Assembly (NCBI RefSeq): GCF_009720775.1
Contig: NZ_WNKW01000001.1
Location: 1,054,001-1,118,000, forward strand
Length of the DNA: 64,000 nt
Source of the DNA: Pseudoduganella danionis
Lineage (GTDB): Bacteria; Pseudomonadota; Gammaproteobacteria; Burkholderiales; Burkholderiaceae_D
Direction: 5' to 3'
Shown: piece after piece, positions 42,769 to 49,271 of the stretch
How the letters are laid out: each line of letters begins with the position of its first letter
Numbering within the stretch: position 1 is the stretch's first letter
The notes under the pieces: generated by a model
Told to the model about the DNA's origin: nothing
The model's input: only the letters and a program-made list of their open reading frames with translations
The model's database searches: none
Translations under genes and position numbers: made by a program

Positions 42769-42787
42769 GCCTGATCGCATATCAGGC
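42769..42787 (+). other. 5'-terminal hairpin in the porin leader
   Basis: GCCTGAT (42769-42775) pairs perfectly with ATCAGGC (42781-42787) over loop CGCAT. It begins at about the predicted transcription start, like the 5' stem-loops that stabilise ompA-type messages. A GGGAG ribosome binding site follows at about 42810. Confidence 0.55.
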
Positions 42788-42820
42788 ATCACTGATAACT
42801 ATATCTTCTGGGAGACTCGA

Positions 42821-43879
42821 ATGAAAAAATCCGCTTTGACTCTGGCCGTTCTGGCCCTCGCAGCAGGCGCCGCACAGGCGCAATCGAATGTGCAGGTATA
42901 TGGTCTGCTGGACGTGGGCATGGAAACCGCCAATAACAAATCGGCAACGGGCGGCAGCCAGACCAGCGTGATTTCCGGTGGTATGAATACCTCGCGCTGG
43001 GGTCTGCGTGGTTCGGAAGATCTGGGTGGCGGCCTGAAAGCCGTGTTCAACCTCGAAGGCGGCATCCTGATGGACACCGGCAATATGGACGGCGTGCTGT
43101 TCAAGCGTCAGGCCAATATCGGTCTGGAAGGCAGCTTTGGCCGCGTGATCATCGGCCGTTCCTTCACCACCGTGTATGACACCGTGATCTCGTTCGACCC
43201 TATGGGCTTTGCGCCTTACTACTCGTGGGCCGCGGGCGGCTCGGCGACGGGTCCAAGCAAATACGGCTTCACCACCGCCTATGACAACATCATCAAATAC
43301 AGCGGCTCGGTGGGCGATCTGAAAGTCGGCGCCAACTACGCTGCCGGCGAACAGGCTACCGGCGCACAGGATAGCGCCAAAGTGGGCTTCAGCGCCATTT
43401 ACAAACTGGGCGACGTAAATCTGATGGGTACCTGGGAGCGCAACAACGGTAACACCGTGGCAGCCACCGGCAACCGCGACAAGAATACCGTCTGGCATAT
43501 CGGCTTCAATTATGAAACCGGTCCTGTCAAAGTCTGGGGCGTAGTACGCGATTACAAACTGGTAGCAGGCAAAGCGCTGACGGCTGATGTCGCTGGCACC
43601 ACGACCTGGGGCGGTGTGGCCTACAAGGCCGATGCTGCCACCACCCTGACCGCTGCGGTCTATCACATCAACGTGAAGAATGTCGCTGCCGGCAAGGATG
43701 CCGATCCGACCATGTACGTGGCGCGTTATCGCTACGCGCTGTCCAAGCGTACCGACGTGTTTGTGTCGGCCGCTTACGCCAAGTCGAAAAATGGCCAGCT
43801 GACCGGCATGTCGCGTGATGACGCCGGCTTCGGCACCAGCCAGCACGGTCTGGCGCTGGGCATGCAGCACCGCTTCTAA
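42821..43879 (+). CDS. Gram-negative (OmpC/Omp32-type) porin
   Basis: Outer-membrane trimeric porin of 352 residues. Start ATG 42821 is given by the classic signal peptide MKKSALTLAVLALAAGAAQA and mature QSNVQVYGLLDVGM. Typical betaproteobacterial porin segments are visible: SRWGLRGSEDLGGGLKAVFNLE, the eyelet region, and the C-terminal GLALGMQHRF ending in Phe. Such porins favour anions. It is divergent from the TctDE-like genes and carries a tandem repeat in its promoter, so its expression is probably controlled by that system. Confidence 0.93.
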   Translation: MKKSALTLAVLALAAGAAQAQSNVQVYGLLDVGMETANNKSATGGSQTSVISGGMNTSRWGLRGSEDLGGGLKAVFNLEGGILMDTGNMDGVLFKRQANIGLEGSFGRVIIGRSFTTVYDTVISFDPMGFAPYYSWAAGGSATGPSKYGFTTAYDNIIKYSGSVGDLKVGANYAAGEQATGAQDSAKVGFSAIYKLGDVNLMGTWERNNGNTVAATGNRDKNTVWHIGFNYETGPVKVWGVVRDYKLVAGKALTADVAGTTTWGGVAYKADAATTLTAAVYHINVKNVAAGKDADPTMYVARYRYALSKRTDVFVSAAYAKSKNGQLTGMSRDDAGFGTSQHGLALGMQHRF

Positions 43880-43889
43880 GCCGGTATAG

Positions 43890-43921
43890 CGACGGCGCCA
43901 GTTCCTCCGCTGGCGCCGTCG
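43890..43921 (+). other. 12-bp stem-loop between porin and Bug gene
   Basis: CGACGGCGCCAG (43890-43901) pairs perfectly with CTGGCGCCGTCG (43910-43921) over an 8-base loop. No T-run follows, so it is more likely a 3' stabiliser or factor-dependent stop than a classic terminator. It ends two bases before the first activator repeat of the next promoter. Confidence 0.6.
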
Positions 43922-43923
43922 AC

Positions 43924-43957
43924 TGAAAGCGCTTTGAAAGCTTTACCGTTCTAAGAT
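43924..43957 (+). promoter_or_regulatory. Tandem direct-repeat activator site and -10 of the Bug promoter
   Basis: TGAAAG occurs at 43924-43929 and 43935-43940, and TAAGAT (43952-43957) follows after 11 bases. Aligned with the porin promoter, ACTGAAAG and TTGAAAGCT are shared and every spacing is equal. The predicted message would start only a few bases before the ATG at 43968. Confidence 0.65.
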
Positions 43958-43967
43958 TACACACACG

Positions 43968-44939
43968 ATGATCAAAGTTTTGCTGGCTGTTGTGGCGGCC
44001 CTCTGGGTCAGCGTGACTGCGCAGGCAGCAGGTGCCGAGTGCATCGTGCCATCCAAACCGGGTGGCGCGATGGACCTGACCTGCAAGCTGGCGCGCAAAG
44101 GTCTGCAAGCTTTGCAGGGCAGCGCCAAAGCGCCGCCGGCCGATATGCACATCAGCTACCTGCCCGGTGGTATCGGTGCAGTAGCTTGGCATTCGCTGGT
44201 ATCGCAGCGGCGCGCCGAGCCGAATACGCTGGTGGCTTTTTCGGGTGGTTCGCTGCTCAATCTGGCGCAGGGCAAATTCGGCAAGGTGAAAGCCTCCGAT
44301 GTACGCTGGGTGGCGGCGCTAGGTGCCGATTACGGCATGATCGCCGTGCGGGCCGATTCGCCTTACCGCTCGCTGGGCGAATTGCTGGCCGCATTGAAAG
44401 CCCAGCCGCACAAGGTGCTGATCGGCGTATCGGGCACTATCGGCAGCCAGGACTGGCTGAAGATGGCGCTGATCGTCAAAGCCGCCGGCATCGATCCTAA
44501 AGTGCTGCGTTTCGTGGCGCTCGAGGGCGGCGGCGAAGCCTTCACTGCCATGCACGCCAATTATGTGCAGGTGGTGTCCGGCGATGCAAGCGAAGCAACG
44601 CTGTATGCGGGTAATGGCACGACACGGGTGCTGGCGGTGCTGTCCGAGCAGCGTCTGCCCGGTGTACTGGCCAGTGTGCCGACGGCGCGCGAGCAGGGCT
44701 ACGACGTGGTGTGGCCTATCATCCGCGGCGTATGGATGGCGCCACAGGTGCCGGAAGCGGATTATCGTTTATGGGTTGCAGCGTTCGATCGTGTGATGGC
44801 AAGCCCCGGCTATGCCGCCATGCGTGACAGTGCCGGTCTGTTCCCCTTCGGGCTGACTGGCGATGCCCTGACCCGCTATGTAAGCAAGGCCGTAGAAGAC
44901 TACGGCAAGCGTGCGACCGAACTCGGTCTGATGCGCTGA
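43968..44939 (+). CDS. Bug-family (TctC-like) periplasmic binding protein, orphan
   Basis: Periplasmic protein of 323 residues with a signal peptide (cleavage near AQA-AGA). It has the Bug/TctC fold: VPSKPGGAMDLTCKLARKGLQ, the YLPGGIGAVAWHSL segment, and late LAVLSEQRLPGVLASVPTAREQGYD. Bug proteins bind small carboxylates. No tctA/tctB membrane genes accompany it, so it cannot transport through a TTT system encoded here. Bug proteins of other betaproteobacteria bind and switch TctE-type kinases, a role that fits this position. There is no Shine-Dalgarno sequence; the promoter lies almost at the start codon. Confidence 0.88.
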   Translation: MIKVLLAVVAALWVSVTAQAAGAECIVPSKPGGAMDLTCKLARKGLQALQGSAKAPPADMHISYLPGGIGAVAWHSLVSQRRAEPNTLVAFSGGSLLNLAQGKFGKVKASDVRWVAALGADYGMIAVRADSPYRSLGELLAALKAQPHKVLIGVSGTIGSQDWLKMALIVKAAGIDPKVLRFVALEGGGEAFTAMHANYVQVVSGDASEATLYAGNGTTRVLAVLSEQRLPGVLASVPTAREQGYDVVWPIIRGVWMAPQVPEADYRLWVAAFDRVMASPGYAAMRDSAGLFPFGLTGDALTRYVSKAVEDYGKRATELGLMR

Positions 44940-44969
44940 ACACCAACTATTAAAACGACGGAGACCAAG

Positions 44970-46058
44970 ATGAAGTTACATATGACTGTGGCCGCTGCAT
45001 GCGCCACCCTGTTTGCCGGCGCCGCCATGGCGCAAGTGCCAGCCGGCTATCCGGCCGACTACCAGAAGATTATCGACGGCGCCAAGAAAGAGGGCAAGCT
45101 GGTGATCTACGGCGCGACAGACAGCAAGGCTACCCAGCCGCTGATCAAGGACTTCAATACCCTGTATCCCGGCATTACCGTCGAATACAACGATATGAAT
45201 TCCACCGAAGTGTACAACCGCTTCATATCCGAAGTGGCTGCCGGCGGCAATACGGCCGACGTCATGTGGTCGTCCGCGATGGACCTGCAGATGCGCCTCG
45301 CTTCGGATGGCTATGCGCTCAAGTACAAATCGGTCGAATCGGCCAAGATTCCGGGCTGGGCCATCTGGGATGACCAGGCCTACGGCACCACCTTCGAGCC
45401 GGCTGCCATCGTCTACAACAAGCGTCTGCTCGATGCCAAGGAAGTCCCGCAGAACCATGCCGACTTCGCCAAGCTGATCGTGCAGCCCAAGTTCAAGGAC
45501 AAGGTCACCACCTACGATATCGAAAAATCCGGTGTGGGCTTCATGTTCATGACCCAGGATGCGCGCGAGAACACCAAGTTCCTTGAGCTGGAAAACGCCT
45601 TCGGTGAAGCCAAGGTGCGCGTGCAGTCGTCCACCGGCACCATGATGGAGCGGATCTCGTCCGGTGAAAACCTGATCGGCTACAACGTGCTGGGCTCCTA
45701 TGCACTGGTGCGCGCCAAGACCGATCCATCGATAGGTGTGGTGCTGCCCAAGGATTACACGCTGATCCTGTCGCGCGTCCAGTTCATCAACAAGGGCGCC
45801 AAGAACGTCAACGCGGCCAAGCTGTGGCTGGACTATCTGCTGTCGCAACGCGGCCAGACCATCATCGCCAACGATGCCAAGCTGTTCGCCATCCGCGAGG
45901 ATGTAAAAGGCGAAACCACGTCGGCAGAGCTGATCAAGATGATAGGCAAGGACAAAGTCAAGCCGATTCCTGTCCATCCCATGGTGCTGCAATTCCTCGG
46001 GCCAGCCAAGCGCATGGCCTTCCTCAAGCAGTGGAAAGAAACCGCCGGCAAGAAGTAA
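44970..46058 (+). CDS. ABC transporter periplasmic binding protein (AfuA/FbpA-like)
   Basis: Periplasmic solute-binding protein of 362 residues with a signal peptide ending AMA-QVP. It belongs to the extracellular binding protein group containing FbpA and AfuA: GKLVIYGATDSKATQPLIKDF, VMWSSAMDLQMRLASDGY, SGENLIGYNVLGSYALV. Automatic names call this family iron(III)-binding. However, the adjacent Tyr-Tyr iron ligands of FbpA are absent, and AfuA itself binds hexose phosphates. An anionic organic substrate such as a sugar phosphate is therefore as likely. GGAG precedes the start. It follows the Bug gene by 30 bases in the same direction. Confidence 0.85.
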   Translation: MKLHMTVAAACATLFAGAAMAQVPAGYPADYQKIIDGAKKEGKLVIYGATDSKATQPLIKDFNTLYPGITVEYNDMNSTEVYNRFISEVAAGGNTADVMWSSAMDLQMRLASDGYALKYKSVESAKIPGWAIWDDQAYGTTFEPAAIVYNKRLLDAKEVPQNHADFAKLIVQPKFKDKVTTYDIEKSGVGFMFMTQDARENTKFLELENAFGEAKVRVQSSTGTMMERISSGENLIGYNVLGSYALVRAKTDPSIGVVLPKDYTLILSRVQFINKGAKNVNAAKLWLDYLLSQRGQTIIANDAKLFAIREDVKGETTSAELIKMIGKDKVKPIPVHPMVLQFLGPAKRMAFLKQWKETAGKK

Positions 46059-46122
46059 GCGCCGCGATCCGTACGCCCGATATTAGGCGTCGACTTTAGA
46101 CGTCGACTACGCTGACAGGCTA

Positions 46123-46153
46123 GCCAGCGCGCGCTCCCTTCCTGCGCGCTGGC
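46123..46153 (+). other. Intercistronic stem-loop in the ABC operon
   Basis: GCCAGCGCGC (46123-46132) pairs perfectly with GCGCGCTGGC (46144-46153) over an 11-base loop. No T-run follows, so it is not an intrinsic terminator. Hairpins at this place, after the binding-protein gene, often protect the upstream message and raise its level over the permease. A second small dyad of two GTCGAC copies lies at about 46089-46107. Confidence 0.6.
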
Positions 46154-46184
46154 CGATACATCCATCCGCTCACACGGACTCATT

Positions 46185-47960
46185 ATGCAAACTCTGAACC
46201 TTACCGGCTCGGGCCGGCACAGTATTAACTGGCCGCGCGGGGTGGTGGTGACGCTCGCCGCTACCGCCATCTTCCTGCCGCTGCTTCTGATCTTTTATCA
46301 GAGCTTTTTGAATGCGCCTTTCTTCATGCCCGCCAAGGAGCTGGGACTGGACGCCTACCGTTTCATCTTCGAAGACCCCGATTTTTCGGTGGCCTTCAAG
46401 AACGCGCTGGCGCTGGCCGCCGGCCTGACGGCCATCGCCGTGCCGCTGGGCGGCATGCTGGCCTTCCTGATGATACGAACCGATCTGCCGGGCCGTGGCC
46501 TGATTACGCCGCTGCTGCTGGTGCCCATCTTCGTATCGCCCATGGTGATGGGCTTCGGCTACGTCGTGGCGATGGGGCCGGTGGGCTTCTACTCGCTGTG
46601 GGTGAAAGACCTGCTGGGCTTCATCCCGTGGAATATCTACTCCTTCACCAGCATCGTGGTGATCGCCGGTCTGACCCACGTGCCGCACGTGTATCTGTAC
46701 GCCTCCTCGGCCCTGAAGAGCCTCGGTTCGGATGTGGAAGAAGCGGCCCGCGTCACGGGTGCCTCGCCGCTGCAGGTGATGTTCAATGTCTCGCTGCCCA
46801 TGGTGACGCCGGCGCTGGCTTACGCGGCCGTGCTGGTGTTCTTCCTCGGCTTCGAGGTATTCGGTCTGGTGCTGGTGCTCGGCGATCCGGAAGGCCATCT
46901 GGTGCTGGCCACCTATCTGTACAAGCTGACCAACAAGCTCGGTACGCCGTCCTATCACCTGATGGCTGCGGTGGCCGTATGTCTGGTGGCCGTCACCATG
47001 CCGTTGGTGATGCTGCAGCGCTGGCTGCTGAAGTCGGCCAATAAATTCGTCTCCATCAAAGGCAAGGGCGCACGCAGCAAGCCTATGCCACTGGGGCGCT
47101 GGAAATGGCTGGCGTTTGCGCTGATCTTCGGCTGGCTGATGATCACCATTATCATGCCGCTGTCCGGCATTCTGCTGCGCTCCTTCGTGCAGTACTGGGG
47201 CGAGGGCGTACGTCTGGCCGATGTGTTGACGCTGCAGCACTTCCGTGAAATTCTCGACCAGCCGGCACTGATGCGCGGCATCCTGAACACGGTGCTGATC
47301 GGCGTGATTGGTGGCGCCTGCGCCGTCATCTGCTACTGCGCGATTGCGCTGGCCATGCACCGCAAGCCGGACGGCATTACCCGCTTCCTCGACTACAGCG
47401 TGCTGGTGCCGCGTGCTGTGCCGGGCCTGCTGGCCGGCCTGTCCTTCCTGTGGGTGTTCCTGTTCGTGCCGAGCTGGCTCGATGGTGTATTGAAAGGCAT
47501 GGATAACGGCATGGCGATCTGGCTCAGCGAGAACGCGATTCCGCTGCTGCGCTCCTTGCGCTCCACCATCTTCGCCCTGTGGCTGGCCTACTCGGTGGTA
47601 TGGCTGGCTTACGGCATGCGTCTGATTTCGACGGCGCTGCTGCAGGTAGGGCCGGAACTCGAAGAAGCGGCACGTGCCGTCGGTGCCAGCCGTGGTCAGG
47701 TCACGCGCGATGTGACGGTGCCGCTGGTGAAATACGGCCTGCTCGGTGCATGGCTGATGGTGTTCCTGATCTTCGAACGCGAATACTCGACCGGTGTGTA
47801 TCTGCTCTCGCCCGGCACGGAAGTGATAGGCGCGTTGCTGGTATCGCTGTGGGCCACGGGGTCCACCGATCTGGTGGCCGCGCTTTCCTTCATCAATATT
47901 TCGCTGGTTGCGATCGGTCTGGGCGTGGCGCTGCGCTTTGGCGTGAAGTTACATAACTAG
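46185..47960 (+). CDS. ABC transporter permease, fused two-domain (FbpB/AfuB type)
   Basis: Inner-membrane permease of 591 residues in which both transmembrane halves are fused, about 12 segments in all. Each half has its EAA coupling loop: EEAARVTGASPLQVMFNVSLP near residue 186 and EEAARAVGASRGQVTRDVTVP near residue 494. This architecture is standard for the FbpB/AfuB/ThiP group. It lies between the binding protein and the ATPase genes, separated from the first by 126 bases containing a stem-loop. Confidence 0.9.
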   Translation: MQTLNLTGSGRHSINWPRGVVVTLAATAIFLPLLLIFYQSFLNAPFFMPAKELGLDAYRFIFEDPDFSVAFKNALALAAGLTAIAVPLGGMLAFLMIRTDLPGRGLITPLLLVPIFVSPMVMGFGYVVAMGPVGFYSLWVKDLLGFIPWNIYSFTSIVVIAGLTHVPHVYLYASSALKSLGSDVEEAARVTGASPLQVMFNVSLPMVTPALAYAAVLVFFLGFEVFGLVLVLGDPEGHLVLATYLYKLTNKLGTPSYHLMAAVAVCLVAVTMPLVMLQRWLLKSANKFVSIKGKGARSKPMPLGRWKWLAFALIFGWLMITIIMPLSGILLRSFVQYWGEGVRLADVLTLQHFREILDQPALMRGILNTVLIGVIGGACAVICYCAIALAMHRKPDGITRFLDYSVLVPRAVPGLLAGLSFLWVFLFVPSWLDGVLKGMDNGMAIWLSENAIPLLRSLRSTIFALWLAYSVVWLAYGMRLISTALLQVGPELEEAARAVGASRGQVTRDVTVPLVKYGLLGAWLMVFLIFEREYSTGVYLLSPGTEVIGALLVSLWATGSTDLVAALSFINISLVAIGLGVALRFGVKLHN

Positions 47961-47971
47961 TTACATAACTA
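47948..47971 (+). repeat. Perfect 12-bp tandem duplication over the permease stop codon
   Basis: GTTACATAACTA occurs at 47948-47959 and again at 47960-47971. The first copy contains the end of the permease gene (stop TAG 47958-47960), and the second adds an in-frame second stop. It looks like a replication-slippage event. Confidence 0.85.
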
Positions 47972-48013
47972 AGTACCTCACCAAGTTTAAAAAATATGAA
48001 ACGAGACATCACC

Positions 48014-49084
48014 ATGAATGAACTGACCGTCAACGATCTGCATCTGGACTATGGCTCAGGCGCCCATGTGAACCACATTCTGAAGGGTGTATCCATGCAC
48101 CTGCAGAAGGGCGAAGTGGTAGCCCTGCTGGGGCCCTCCGGCAGCGGCAAGACCACGCTGCTGCGCGCCGTGGCCGGACTGGAAAGCCCCAAGGCGGGCA
48201 CCATCGCCATCGGCGAACGTAATGTGTTTGATGGCAGCCGCGATTTCGAGCTGCCGGCCGAGCACCGCAATCTGGGGCTGGTGTTCCAGTCGTATGCGCT
48301 GTGGCCGCACAAGACCGTGTTCGACAACGTGGCTTACGGCCTCAAGCTGCGCAAGCTGGGCGCCAGTGAAATCAAGGACAAGGTCAACGACGTCCTCAAG
48401 AACCTCGGCCTCGGTCATCTGGGCGAACGCTTCCCGCACCAGTTGTCCGGTGGCCAGCAGCAGCGCGTGGCGATAGCCCGTGCGCTGGTGTACAACCCGC
48501 CCGTAATTCTGCTGGACGAGCCGCTGTCGAATCTGGATGCCAAACTGCGCGAAGAAGCGCGTGCCTTCCTGCGCGAACTGATCGTTCGTCTGGGACTGTC
48601 GGCCCTGATGGTGACGCACGATCAGGCCGAAGCGATGGCGATCTCCGACCGTATCCTGCTGCTCAATAACGGCAAGATCGAGCAGCAGGGCACGCCGCAA
48701 AGCATGTACGAAACGCCGGAAACGCTGTTCTGCGCCGAATTCATGGGCAGTAACAACCGCCTGCCGGCCAAGGTCACGGCACGCAGCGGCCAGCAGGTCA
48801 CGCTGGCGCTGGGCGGCACCACGCTGCAGGCCACGGCGCGCGGTGCTGGCGCGGCGGAACCGGCCACCATCATCCGAGTGGAAGAGGTGAAGATCAGCGC
48901 TACGCCGGTGGAGAATGCCATCGAACTGCCGCTGCTGACCTGTATGTATCTGGGTGACCGCTTCGAATGCCTGTTCAAGAGCACGGACGGCAGCGACATC
49001 AGCGTGCGTGCCCATTCCAAATACAAGCTCGAAGCAGGGCAGTACTGGCTGCAGCTGCCAGCCGATAAGCTGTGGGTATTCTGA
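48014..49084 (+). CDS. ABC transporter ATP-binding protein (FbpC/AfuC type)
   Basis: Cytoplasmic ATPase of the importer, 356 residues from ATG 48014; an ATG at 47996 would add six residues. Walker A GPSGSGKTTLL, Q-loop LVFQSYALWPHKTV, signature LSGGQQQRVAIARAL, Walker B VILLDEPLSNLD and H-loop VTHDQAEAMAI are all present. A C-terminal TOBE domain follows (about 240-355). It completes the binding protein-permease-ATPase operon and is followed by a strong terminator. Confidence 0.93.
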   Translation: MNELTVNDLHLDYGSGAHVNHILKGVSMHLQKGEVVALLGPSGSGKTTLLRAVAGLESPKAGTIAIGERNVFDGSRDFELPAEHRNLGLVFQSYALWPHKTVFDNVAYGLKLRKLGASEIKDKVNDVLKNLGLGHLGERFPHQLSGGQQQRVAIARALVYNPPVILLDEPLSNLDAKLREEARAFLRELIVRLGLSALMVTHDQAEAMAISDRILLLNNGKIEQQGTPQSMYETPETLFCAEFMGSNNRLPAKVTARSGQQVTLALGGTTLQATARGAGAAEPATIIRVEEVKISATPVENAIELPLLTCMYLGDRFECLFKSTDGSDISVRAHSKYKLEAGQYWLQLPADKLWVF

Positions 49085-49125
49085 TGCACTGAACTGCTGC
49101 GCACTGCTCCCGCTTTCCTTAGTAG

Positions 49126-49160
49126 CGGCGCACGGCGACTTGCCGCGCGCCGTTTTTTTT
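49126..49160 (+). terminator. Strong intrinsic terminator after the ABC operon
   Basis: CGGCGC (49126-49131) and CGGC (49133-49136) pair with GCCG (49142-49145) and GCGCCG (49147-49152), with one A/C mismatch, over a 5-base loop. Eight T residues follow (49153-49160). Confidence 0.92.
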
Positions 49161-49271
49161 ATGGGCGGCGAATTTTTGCGGTCGGCCGTTTAACGCAAAC
49201 CGGGGCCGAAAGCTGAGGTTATAATCCGTTCAATCTTTCCGGTTACTCTATCTTGAACGGACCTGCCCAGC

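Noticed and set aside
42626..42820. Earlier start for the porin at 42626
   Set aside because: The extra 65 residues precede a textbook signal peptide and overlap the promoter with its activator repeats.
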